Shown piece by piece: positions 34,275-42,730 of a stretch of DNA of 64,000 bases. The number at the start of each line of letters is the position of its first letter. The first letter of the stretch is position 1. Source of the stretch: Paenibacillus sp. Soil522. GTDB taxonomy: Bacteria > Bacillota > Bacilli > Paenibacillales > Paenibacillaceae. The position numbers and the translations under genes are program-made. Under the pieces are notes generated by a model, which worked only from the letters and a program-made list of their open reading frames with translations, did no database searches and was not told where the DNA came from. The stretch is from contig NZ_LMRV01000028.1 of the NCBI RefSeq assembly GCF_001428245.1, positions 1,326 to 65,325 of the forward strand. The letters run 5' to 3'.

Positions 34275-36123
34275 CCTGTCCCCCTCCCTCTTCTCCAAAT
34301 TTATTTAACCGAAGTATAACTTCAGTTCCCTGCCCTGGGAGGCTATTGATGATTAGGCCATATGGATTGCCGTATATTAACTTCAACCGCGCCTGCACGT
34401 TCATTAAGCCTATAGAGGGTTGCTGCTCCGGATTGTGACCCGCTCTTGACCAATTCTCCAGCATCGCCATAATTTTTTGCAGCTTGGATTCTTGAATAGC
34501 TTCTCCATTATTCCAAACCCTAATCTCAACATCCCGTTCATCAATCGAAGCGACCTGTATACGGATACAGCCGCCGGAAGGCATATTTTCTATACCGTGA
34601 ATAATACTGTTTTCTACTAGAGGCTGAAAAAGCAGCTTGGGCAGCCGCATTTGTTCTAAGCCGGGTTCGATATCTATGGAATAATCCAGCCGCGACTCAT
34701 AGCGAATTTTTTGAATGGATAAGTACAGCTCAATCTGCTGGATTTCTGCCCATAACGTAGACATATTGCCTCCGCTGATGTTATAACGAAACATCTTAGC
34801 CAGCGAAAGGCTGATGATGCTGATTCGCCGATCTTCATGCAGAGATGCCAGACTGTCGATCGTCCCGAGCGTATTATACAGAAAATGCGGATTGATTTGC
34901 GACTGCAGCGCTTTAATTTCCGCATCCTTCTTGACCAGCTCAGTCTCATATACTTTGACAACCAAACGATTGATTTCATTTGCCATTTGATTAAAACCTA
35001 TACAGAAATAGCCGATTTCATCTTTGGTGTCAACGGATACCGAAATGTTATAGTTGCCGGTTTCGATCTGCTTCATCCCTTTTCTCAAACTTTTGAGAGG
35101 CATGATCACCTTTGAGGAGAGAAATCCAGCAAGCAGCATAGAACCGAGAATGAAACCCAAACCGATAAGTATCGTTCTTTGAGCTACTTCATTCACTTGT
35201 TTTAGTAATTGATGTACAGGTATTTTCCCTATAATCATCCACTCGCTGTTGACTAACTTCTGATAAACGACAAGCGTTTGATCGCCTTGATCATTTAAAA
35301 ATATATGCCTTTTTTTTCCATTCTCTCGCAACTTTCTTAATCCTGTCTCATTCAATACGGATGTTCCTATCATGTTTTCGTCTTGGGCAAGAAGAATCTT
35401 GCCATCCTGTTGATTGACCAAAAAGAAATTGCCTTGTTCACCCTTCTCGACATCGTGAAGCCAGTTTCGCAGTTCATCAAAGGACAGTTGAATGGCCAAT
35501 GAGCCAATTAATTGCTGTGAAGTAACTTTTATTTCTTTCAAAGCTTGAACAAATACAAGTGTGTTTAAAATGCGGTCAGTTTTCGTATCATACATTTTTG
35601 AATTGACCCATATCCCTTTTCCATCGTTTTTCAAAGCAATGGCATGGAGGCGTTCTCTCTCTTTTTCAAACAGCTCCAATTGCTTCGAATTCCCATAATA
35701 CGTATTCGTATTACTTCCAACGATAAGCGGCGACCCCTCTAATGGATTAACAATGATTACGCCGACAATCGGATTCTCTGAAGTAAGTTTTCTGAACTTG
35801 CTCAAAAAATAGCTGTATTTGTCTGGATCGGAATCCATATGTTGAACGAAGGCTTGGAATTCCTTATCTCCAAAATAATCCCACGCTTCACCCTTGATAT
35901 AACTCATATAAGAGATTATCATTTTCTCTGACTGCTCGCTTATCTGTTCCATATTGGAAACAGCCCGTTGCTTTATATCGGCTGAAGTCCCCACATAGTA
36001 ATACGTTTCTAAGCTGATAACGGTAAGCGTTACAATCGCCAAGAAAGAGAAAAGGATTTTCCGATATAACGAGCGCCTGACATAGTCATACGGGATAAGA
36101 ATCCATTTAGCGACACGATTCAT
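34252..36123 (-). CDS. Sensor histidine kinase (YesM type)
   Basis: This 623-residue kinase has a first membrane helix near residues 23-45, an extracellular Cache-like sensor, a second helix near 325-345 and a HAMP linker. The kinase box is QSQINPHFLYNTLGTIDSLA (phospho-acceptor His), and the ATPase domain has PLVENSIIHGIENM (N box) and SIGLMNVQARL (G box). It senses an extracellular signal, presumably a sugar or binding-protein complex, and phosphorylates the overlapping AraC-type regulator. The ATG at 36123 is chosen because GAGGCG lies seven to eight bases upstream; an ATG five codons earlier has none. Confidence 0.93.
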   Translation of the reverse strand: MNRVAKWILIPYDYVRRSLYRKILFSFLAIVTLTVISLETYYYVGTSADIKQRAVSNMEQISEQSEKMIISYMSYIKGEAWDYFGDKEFQAFVQHMDSDPDKYSYFLSKFRKLTSENPIVGVIIVNPLEGSPLIVGSNTNTYYGNSKQLELFEKERERLHAIALKNDGKGIWVNSKMYDTKTDRILNTLVFVQALKEIKVTSQQLIGSLAIQLSFDELRNWLHDVEKGEQGNFFLVNQQDGKILLAQDENMIGTSVLNETGLRKLRENGKKRHIFLNDQGDQTLVVYQKLVNSEWMIIGKIPVHQLLKQVNEVAQRTILIGLGFILGSMLLAGFLSSKVIMPLKSLRKGMKQIETGNYNISVSVDTKDEIGYFCIGFNQMANEINRLVVKVYETELVKKDAEIKALQSQINPHFLYNTLGTIDSLASLHEDRRISIISLSLAKMFRYNISGGNMSTLWAEIQQIELYLSIQKIRYESRLDYSIDIEPGLEQMRLPKLLFQPLVENSIIHGIENMPSGGCIRIQVASIDERDVEIRVWNNGEAIQESKLQKIMAMLENWSRAGHNPEQQPSIGLMNVQARLKLIYGNPYGLIINSLPGQGTEVILRLNKFGEEGGGQDEASYIG

Positions 36124-36217
36124 GCTGATTCGCCTCATTTGTCTAATAATATATCGCTATTCATTCCACGGCGTACGACAAGAATCCTCTATTTTCGACA
36201 ACATGGAAAAAACAAAC

Positions 36218-36254
36218 ACAGCCCCTTCAGCTTATGATGGCTTGAAGAGGCTGT
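36218..36254. terminator. Bidirectional hairpin upstream of the kinase gene
   Basis: ACAGCC-CTTCA and TTGAAGAGGCTGT arms flank a loop of about nine bases; T-rich runs exist on both strands. It isolates the two-component operon from the decayed region to the right. Confidence 0.65.
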
Positions 36255-36442
36255 TTTATGTATGAATAATTGCCCGAAGGAGTTCGTAAAATCTTCTACT
36301 CAATAAAGACTTTTTACGACGTTCCAAGATTTAGATAGGCCCAATCTTAGCCAGTGCGAATGCGTCCTTCTACTTCCGAAAATTAACTTATATTTCCACG
36401 TCCATAAACGGCCCCATTACCGGACTTCTCCTTTTCTTTTTC

Positions 36443-36550
36443 GCTACCTGTTTGCGGGGGTTTCGGAATGCGACTGAGCAAGCGCTCATGACCGCAGCCG
36501 TTCAGAACATGAAAAAGATTCCCTTTCAACTAGAAAGGAGGGAAATCTAG
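36443..36550 (+). pseudogene. 3' remnant of an IS transposase (IS1182-like)
   Basis: An open frame without a start reads FRNATEQALMTAAVQNMKKI followed by PFQLERREI and TAG. The A-x-x-QNMKKI ending is the usual last helix of IS1182/ISDra-type transposases. Nothing else of the element is recognisable; the surrounding 36124-36652 stretch carries no gene, only this tail and hairpins. Confidence 0.6.
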
Positions 36551-36652
36551 GCGAAATCCCTTTAAGACCTCTTCAAACCGAGTCTCAGAACAAAAAGAGA
36601 AATCCATCGCTTCGGAAAAAGCGTAGGTTTCTCGACATTCTGAGCAGCCTTA

Positions 36653-36955
36653 TTAAGGGCTGCAAAAAGAGGAGTCCATATATTTAGCTAACTGCTGATA
36701 CCTTAAGGTCTGACAATCCATCGTCTTTCCTGCTGCTGTGAAAATGGTCGTCCAGTTCGTATTAACGTTGGAGCCTTGAACCACCGTACCGTTGATTCGG
36801 CGATTGATTTCTTGATTTGAGATCTTTACTAAGGTTTCAATTAAAAATTCATGTTCTTTTATTAATACTCTCTCACTCAAGCTTTCAACCGTATCATAAG
36901 CTACAACAGGTACTTTTCAATGATTAATAATTCGTCCTGTATCGTACTCCTCATC
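36653..36955 (-). pseudogene. Decayed formyltransferase-family gene tail (in-frame TGA)
   Basis: On the minus strand the frame reads LVDEEYDTGRIINH, then a TGA (36917-36919), then KVPVVAYDTVESLSERVLIKEHEFLIETL. This is the C-terminal pattern of formyl_trans enzymes such as PurN (VDEEYDTGpII...VPV...DTxExLxxRV...EH). The upstream two thirds of such a gene are missing (a stop lies just before), and the last about 45 residues do not resemble the family. It is not expected to make an active enzyme. Confidence 0.65.
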
Positions 36956-36976
36956 TACCAGGTACTAAGCCATTCC

Positions 36977-38335
36977 TTATTCATCCTTCACCGATTCCTC
37001 TTTACGTATGGCTGCATCTGTTTTATCTTTAATTGCTCTAATCGTATCATCTAACGAACGTTTACCCGTGAGGTACTGATCGCTTTCCGATAAAATAATA
37101 TTGCTGTACATTGTTGCTGCAGGCCCTATGTTTTTTTCCTGAACATAACCTAAATTGTTATTAAAGAACGCCTTTGATAATTCGTCCACGTTAACGCTGT
37201 CTCCGGAAGCGTCTGAAATTTCTTTAAGCGACTGTTTTTGGGCAACCCGATCCGTTAAAGCGGGTATGACTCCACCCATAATAGCAGAGTTCTCCGCTTT
37301 GAATTTCACATATTCCAAAGCTTCCTTTGGATGAGCCGAATGCTTATTCACAGCGTATGTGTAAGTTACACCGAAATTGTTTATTCCCTTTCCATCCGTT
37401 GGAATTTGAGTTACGCCCCACTTCCAATCCTTCGGATAATCTTTCTCATTAGTTAGCAGGGCAGTATACCAGGTACCAATAAGATGCATCCCGTATTTTC
37501 CGGACATAAACCCGTCCCATGTCAATTTTTTCGTTTTGAATTCATACCAACTGGGTTGAATCTTATAGACATTCCCTAAATCACCGAAAAATTTCAAACT
37601 TTCCTTGAAAAGCGGATCGTCGTAATTCGATGTTCCATCTGCCTTGTAAGCAGAAACGTTATGTTGTTTTGCCAGCATAAACAAGTAAATATCGTAATCC
37701 AGCATATACGATCCATAGATTCCTTTTGCAGGATCGGTCAGTTTTTTTGCCGTGTCAATGTATTGCTCCCATGTCCATTCCGATGGCGGATAAGAAACTT
37801 TGGCGTCATCAAATATCTTTTTGTTATAAAATACGGCCCAAGTAGACACTTGTTCAGGCAAAGAATAAATAATTCCGTCATACTTTGTTAAATATTGGCC
37901 AAACTTTTTATCCGCGTCGTAATGTTCCGTTTTCATCAAATCGTTTAATGGCAGCAAATAATTTTTTTTGACATATTTATCAAGAATTAAAGGCTGAATC
38001 AAAGGAATGACATCGACTGTACCAGCGGACGCAAGATCCATATCTATTTTTTTGTACATATCATTACCAGCGCCGGGAACCATTTCCGATTCTACATTAA
38101 TTCCAGTCTTGGCTGTAAACGCTTCATTTATTCTCTTGTAAAATTCTTTAGCTGAATAGTCCGTACCTAAATAAACTTTAATTGTGACTTGCGGCTTAGC
38201 AGCGCCAGATGATGCTTCTGGTTCGATTGATCCCAAAGATCCTTTCTTGTTCTCAGTTGAATTGCAGGCGGTTAGAATCAGCAACAGTACAATTACTGTA
38301 ATTATTTTATAGTCGTATTTGATTCTGTTTCTCAT
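36977..38335 (-). CDS. Orphan sugar-type ABC substrate-binding lipoprotein
   Basis: This 452-residue protein is a family 1 solute-binding lipoprotein. The signal peptide MRNRIKYDYKIITVIVLLLILTAC ends with the lipidated Cys24. The body contains the characteristic LLPLNDLMK, FYNKKIFDDAKV and a GTWYTALL segment. The ATG at 38335 has GGAGG about seven bases upstream; a longer frame to 38434 runs through the promoter. No permease genes are adjacent; the next gene downstream is a pseudogene. It is divergent from a sensor kinase, so it may serve as the kinase's extracellular co-receptor or be left over from a broken importer operon. Confidence 0.9.
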   Translation of the reverse strand: MRNRIKYDYKIITVIVLLLILTACNSTENKKGSLGSIEPEASSGAAKPQVTIKVYLGTDYSAKEFYKRINEAFTAKTGINVESEMVPGAGNDMYKKIDMDLASAGTVDVIPLIQPLILDKYVKKNYLLPLNDLMKTEHYDADKKFGQYLTKYDGIIYSLPEQVSTWAVFYNKKIFDDAKVSYPPSEWTWEQYIDTAKKLTDPAKGIYGSYMLDYDIYLFMLAKQHNVSAYKADGTSNYDDPLFKESLKFFGDLGNVYKIQPSWYEFKTKKLTWDGFMSGKYGMHLIGTWYTALLTNEKDYPKDWKWGVTQIPTDGKGINNFGVTYTYAVNKHSAHPKEALEYVKFKAENSAIMGGVIPALTDRVAQKQSLKEISDASGDSVNVDELSKAFFNNNLGYVQEKNIGPAATMYSNIILSESDQYLTGKRSLDDTIRAIKDKTDAAIRKEESVKDE

Positions 38336-38449
38336 CTCTAATCCTCCAATAGATTTGTTTATTTCAATAGTCGTATTATTTACATTGATGTTGAATGATG
38401 TAATACTTATGACATAACTTCCGCCTACAGTCACAAGGAGGGACCTACC

Positions 38450-40279
38450 ATTATAATTAGGCTTGGCATACGAGAAAAATTATTTTTGATCTTTTCATTG
38501 TTAACATTGCTGCTTATCGTAATTTCATTTTCGTTTTTCTACTACTATATATCTAAAAATTGGGAGAAGCAAGCCATCGAAAACATGGAAGAATTAACAC
38601 TAAAGATGTCAAAACAAGTCGACTTGATCTTTCGCGAGTTGAATCATACGTCATTTCAAATCATTACTACTTCCGATTTAAATGTTATTATGCAAAAAGC
38701 TGGCGAATCCGAGGAAAATGAGAACTACTTCGCACTCCATACTGATGCTGAACGAATGGTAATGAATTTCTTATCCATCTATAAAAGTCCAGGTCTTAAT
38801 CTGTCGAGAATCAGTATCTATAATATTCGCGGCGATTATGTAAGTTTGGGAGAGATTAGAGAGGATACAGATTCTATTCGTTCCTACTTGCAAAGTAATT
38901 CATTCAAGGCATTATATAGACATTTTACTGAAAACGATAACATTAACTTTATCGCTCCCCATAACGATCCCTATTACACAGATGCAAATCAACGGATGGT
39001 CTCTTTTTATCGTGTATTTCGCAATGAGGTTGAAACGTTCGGCTTGATCGAATTCCAGCAGAGCGTTTCGAAATTTGAAGAGACATTAGGTGTGCCACAT
39101 ACCGCCGAAACGGAAGTTTACTTATTTGATAAGGACGGTAAGCCTGTATACGTGAGGCGAACACAATCAGATCCGACGAATCCAAATGTGACGTTAACGC
39201 AATTGCTTGGAAACGAAGTCTTAGACAAATCTACCGCTTCAAATCCCGAATATATGATCAAATCCGATCATATTTTGACCTATGTACGATCGCCTTCAAA
39301 CCAATGGACTGTTGTCCTTGCAGAACCGAAGTCCGATTTACTTTCGTCCAATATATTAGTAGGCAGACTTATAGTCATCGTAAGCATATCTTTCATCGCT
39401 CTTAGTTTCGTCATGAATTATATGATAGCCAAACAATTTACTAAAAATATAAGCAGGACGGTCGACATGATTCGAGGGGTTCGATTGGATAAACTAACGA
39501 TACCGCTGGATAATACCGATGATGAAATGGTTCAAATCCATAATGCCTTCAATAGTATATTCGAACGCCTTAAGATTTCGATGGAAATGGAAGTACACGC
39601 GCGTTCACGTGAAATTAAAGCGCGGCTAAACACTCTGGAATCGCATGTAAATCCGCATTTTCTGTATAATGTTCTAACGGTCATTGGATCAGTCGGGGAG
39701 CAAGCTGGTGTAGATAAGGTGACTGAATTATGCGAAAAACTAGGTTCGATGTTCAGATACACGTTACAAAATCCGGACAAAGAAGTTACGATTCGTGATG
39801 AAATTAAGTATGCGCAGCTCTATCTGGAACTTATGAAGGTCCGGTACGAGGAACACTTACAATATCGGATAGAGATAGATGAAGCCACACTTTTCTATAA
39901 GGTACCGCGCCTCATATTCCAGCCTCTTATCGAAAATTGTTTTCGTCATGCCTTTCAAACATGCAATCCGCCGTGGGAAATCCACGTATCCATTAAGCAA
40001 ACTCTCGATCATTGTTGGGTGTTCGAAGTGAAGGATTGGGGGGATGGCTTCAATCCGGAGGTTATTGCAAAACTCCAACTATCAAACGATCCCTATGTTG
40101 ATTCGGGCGGTGATAACCTAAGTAATAACGGAGAAACATCCTTAAATATTGGCGGGGTAGGTCTTTTCAATACTTTAATGCGAATGAAGCTGAATTATGA
40201 CAGGATGGTTTTTTATGAGATTACACCCAACCATCCGAGTGGATCAATAGTTCGTATCGGATTGAAGAAGGACAATTAA
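38450..40279 (+). CDS. Sensor histidine kinase (YesM type), probable ATT start
   Basis: This kinase has TM1 near residues 12-33, an extracellular sensor, TM2 near 300-320, HAMP, the kinase box SHVNPHFLYNVLTVIGSVGE and the ATPase motifs PLIENCFRHAF and GVGLFNTLMRM. I place the start at the ATT at 38450, seven bases after GGAGGG, giving 609 residues and the expected basic lead-in RLGIREKLFLIFS; no ATG or GTG lies in frame before the first helix, and the TTG at 38486 would cut into the membrane segment. It is divergent from the orphan binding protein and has no response regulator beside it. Confidence 0.85.
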   Translation: MIIRLGIREKLFLIFSLLTLLLIVISFSFFYYYISKNWEKQAIENMEELTLKMSKQVDLIFRELNHTSFQIITTSDLNVIMQKAGESEENENYFALHTDAERMVMNFLSIYKSPGLNLSRISIYNIRGDYVSLGEIREDTDSIRSYLQSNSFKALYRHFTENDNINFIAPHNDPYYTDANQRMVSFYRVFRNEVETFGLIEFQQSVSKFEETLGVPHTAETEVYLFDKDGKPVYVRRTQSDPTNPNVTLTQLLGNEVLDKSTASNPEYMIKSDHILTYVRSPSNQWTVVLAEPKSDLLSSNILVGRLIVIVSISFIALSFVMNYMIAKQFTKNISRTVDMIRGVRLDKLTIPLDNTDDEMVQIHNAFNSIFERLKISMEMEVHARSREIKARLNTLESHVNPHFLYNVLTVIGSVGEQAGVDKVTELCEKLGSMFRYTLQNPDKEVTIRDEIKYAQLYLELMKVRYEEHLQYRIEIDEATLFYKVPRLIFQPLIENCFRHAFQTCNPPWEIHVSIKQTLDHCWVFEVKDWGDGFNPEVIAKLQLSNDPYVDSGGDNLSNNGETSLNIGGVGLFNTLMRMKLNYDRMVFYEITPNHPSGSIVRIGLKKDN

Positions 40280-40605
40280 CCCTGAATTTCGATAGCTCAT
40301 ACTGGGAACAGTTTACGGCGTCCCACCGGCTTAAGGCCACGAAGTGGCTGGCTGCGCTTTCGCAGTTAGCCGGTGCGGATATGTCCATAGAATAGCTTCT
40401 ATGAGATTCCTTATTTCATTGAGTTCTTTATATTGATTGTATCCATAAGTTAATGTTGTATGAAAATGGAATGTTTCACCGTCAAAACCACTCAGTGGTA
40501 TTGAAAATAAATCCTTTAACTCACTATTTTAAGGTGCGATTAGATCGAAGACTTGCCAGTACGGATTGTTTCCTTGTGATTCCACTTTTCTGCTACTGAA
40601 TTACT
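40280..40605. other. Gap without recognisable gene
   Basis: This stretch follows the orphan kinase gene. I find no convincing gene or response-regulator start in it. Short open frames on both strands do not resemble known families; one plus-strand piece (WEQFTASHRLKATKW) looks protein-like but closes quickly. Confidence 0.4.
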
Positions 40606-40928
40606 CTACTTTGAATCCTCTTCTTCTACTTCAGCCCGGACCAAGGAGCGCAGTATACTAGCCGTCGCAGTATTTGGGAATAAAATCCAATCATACCAAC
40701 CGCCAAAAAAGAAAGGAGGAAGCCCGTCGTCTGCAACGAGACGCTGAGTTTCCTCCGATGCTTTCGAAATCTATGAAGCTGTTACCGAATATTTTGGTAC
40801 AGCCTTGAGGATTTCTTCAACCTCAAGACAGGTAAAGGTCTGGAGCACGTTTTCCACCCCTGCCGCTTCGTCTGCATGAATCGTAATCGGCAAGCCACTT
40901 TCCAGCGCGGCTGCAAACAGAAGTTTAA
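40606..40928 (-). pseudogene. Unidentified decayed gene tail behind the GH28-like gene
   Basis: On the minus strand a frame beginning at the GH28-like gene's stop reads FAAALESGLPITIHADEAAG, then EVEEILKAVPKYSVTAS and TAG (40771-40773). The same frame then stays open for 54 more codons to RAEVEEEDSK and TAG (40606-40608). The first part is reminiscent of the end of Gfo/Idh/MocA-type oxidoreductases, but this is weak. A terminator-like hairpin at 40714-40756 lies inside the second part, so that part may be non-coding. Confidence 0.4.
40714..40756 (-). terminator. Terminator downstream of the GH28-like gene
   Basis: GGAGGAA with TTCCTCC and CGTCT with AGACG form a two-part stem, followed on the minus strand by TTTCTTTTTT. 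Confidence 0.6.
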
Positions 40929-42389
40929 TTATTGCACGATAACGTTATTTACATATTTCCCTATTTGAATATTTCCCAATTGCGCATCTGTAACCTGTGA
41001 GCCGTTGATCCTGAAATTCTTAATCGTGATCCCGTCAACGATTCGCTCCTCATCAAAGCCCTCGATAACAGACGGATTGTCGCATATTCCGTTAAATTCG
41101 ATATTTTCAAACCGGATATTTTCTACTCTGTTACCGGGACTCGGATTATATTTCGGGTTTTGAAATACGCGTATATCGATGAGCCGTCCCAGCTCAAATT
41201 GTTCAACCCGAATATTTCGGTATGTAACATTTTTAACGATATTCTTGTCGGCGGCATTAATGGTCATACAGCCCCAATAGCCGTCTTGTGGCTCATGATG
41301 CTCCAAAATATCAATGTTATCGAAGACGATGTTCTCAATAGTATCCCCTTCATGCTCGTGATCCCCATGGACGCCGATCATGATCGGATGCGCGACATCC
41401 GCCCATAACACGGAATTTGTAACGGAAATATTCGTACTATCCCCATAAAAAACCCCTCGGCTTCCATAGATCGCGATACAATCGTCGGATGTCCGTAGAA
41501 ATACGTCGTCGATATGAACATAAGAGCAGGACATCATGTCAATCCCGTCAGACCACCCGCGTGTACTGAACGTCTTAAAGTTGCTAATGTGAATATGCTC
41601 CGACTTGCCAAGATGAATGCTGTAGTGAGGGGGATCTACTGAAATGATGCCCTCCACCGTAATGTTGCGCGAGAAATCGATTTGTACGGTGCGCAAATAG
41701 GTTGTCTTCTCGATATTTGTTAAATAAATGATACCGCGTCCCCTGATCGTAACGTCTTCTACATGATCGCAAATCATTGAACCCACTACCATAGCACCTC
41801 CGGCGAGATATACCGTCTTGCCCGAAGGGATTCGTAAGATCTTCTCCTCAATAAAATGCATGCCCGGTCCAAAATAGAGTATCTCCGGGAGCGCTCCCTC
41901 ACCAACACTGTCATTTCCGGTAGAAGCTGTAAGCAGCGCAACAAGTTCTTCCATCCGGTGCCTGCCTGCTTCTACGTAGATTGTCCGGGAGTCTTCCACA
42001 TCCGGCACGTTCGTCTCCAAAGCATTTGCAAATATATGAAGGTTATGAAATCTCTCGCCGTTCGCTTCGAATGACAGCTTTCTTGGCCGGTCAAGCTTGA
42101 AAGTTACGGTATTCCCGATTTGATTAAATGGGATTTCGAAGCTGTTTGGTCGAATATCAACGTTCTCGAGAATGCCGTTCCTCTTTGTCACTTCCACCTC
42201 AACGACGCCCTCGAAGTCAAAGGTAACCATGGAAGCCTCACGCACATTATGCATATCTACAGGGACCAGATAAGGGAACAGCTCCCGCCACTCTTCGTTT
42301 TCCACTCGTACACGAACGTAGAAATCATTATTAGCGACAGCCTCAGGGGGAGCTGTGAAAGTGATTAATTCAGCGCGTGTAATTTTCAT
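40929..42389 (-). CDS. GH28-like parallel beta-helix glycosidase
   Basis: This 486-residue protein has an N-terminal beta-sandwich-like region (about 1-150) and a right-handed parallel beta-helix (about 150-486) with repeated VxNVxxxNIxx rungs. The active-site strands read WSDGIDMMSC and TSDDCIAIYG, with the paired aspartates of GH28 polygalacturonases (also seen in GH49). HGDHEHEG may be the further histidine/glycine site. There is no signal peptide, so it probably works in the cytoplasm on imported oligosaccharides. The ATG at 42389 is preceded by GAGG nine bases upstream. Its promoter shares the architecture of the importer operon and giant secreted protein, which suggests one pathway. Confidence 0.85.
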   Translation of the reverse strand: MKITRAELITFTAPPEAVANNDFYVRVRVENEEWRELFPYLVPVDMHNVREASMVTFDFEGVVEVEVTKRNGILENVDIRPNSFEIPFNQIGNTVTFKLDRPRKLSFEANGERFHNLHIFANALETNVPDVEDSRTIYVEAGRHRMEELVALLTASTGNDSVGEGALPEILYFGPGMHFIEEKILRIPSGKTVYLAGGAMVVGSMICDHVEDVTIRGRGIIYLTNIEKTTYLRTVQIDFSRNITVEGIISVDPPHYSIHLGKSEHIHISNFKTFSTRGWSDGIDMMSCSYVHIDDVFLRTSDDCIAIYGSRGVFYGDSTNISVTNSVLWADVAHPIMIGVHGDHEHEGDTIENIVFDNIDILEHHEPQDGYWGCMTINAADKNIVKNVTYRNIRVEQFELGRLIDIRVFQNPKYNPSPGNRVENIRFENIEFNGICDNPSVIEGFDEERIVDGITIKNFRINGSQVTDAQLGNIQIGKYVNNVIVQ

Positions 42390-42443
42390 CCGTATCAGCC
42401 TCTTTCTCTTATTATCGCCATACTTATAGCAAACATTAACAAA

Positions 42444-42497
42444 TGGAAAGGTTGATAGCTATTGTATTATCATTCAATTTGATCATATTTCTTTCAA
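42444..42497 (-). promoter_or_regulatory. Shared-regulon promoter B with degenerate cre-like site (GH28-like gene)
   Basis: On the minus strand TTGAAAGAAA starts at 42497, TACAATAG begins exactly 31 bases later, and CTATCAACCTTTCCA follows. TTAATGTTTG follows further down, as at 25.2 kb. The cre-like part is weaker than at the other two sites. The rest of 42390-42640 shows nothing else. Confidence 0.65.
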
Positions 42498-42644
42498 ATT
42501 AGAGTGAGGATAGCTGAAGCTGGATGCTGTCGCCTGACTATAATCGTTTACGTCTTCTGAGCCGTTCCGTCCTGATCAACTATTTCCCGAGAAATGATAG
42601 AAGCTGTCGGGCTGTTTCATCAGACCTGGGAACGGCTCACAAAA

Positions 42645-42700
42645 AAGCCTCTGTTCCATGCGCCTCACTCAAATGTCGAGCCGCATGGAACTGAGGTTTT
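42645..42700 (-). terminator. Terminator of the sulfate importer operon
   Basis: Long arms including GTTCCATGCG and CGCATGGAAC, extended by GAGG/CCTC pairs, flank a 19-base loop; a T run follows on the minus strand. Confidence 0.85.
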
Positions 42701-42730
42701 CAATTCGTTTCTTAAGCTTGTTCCGTTATT

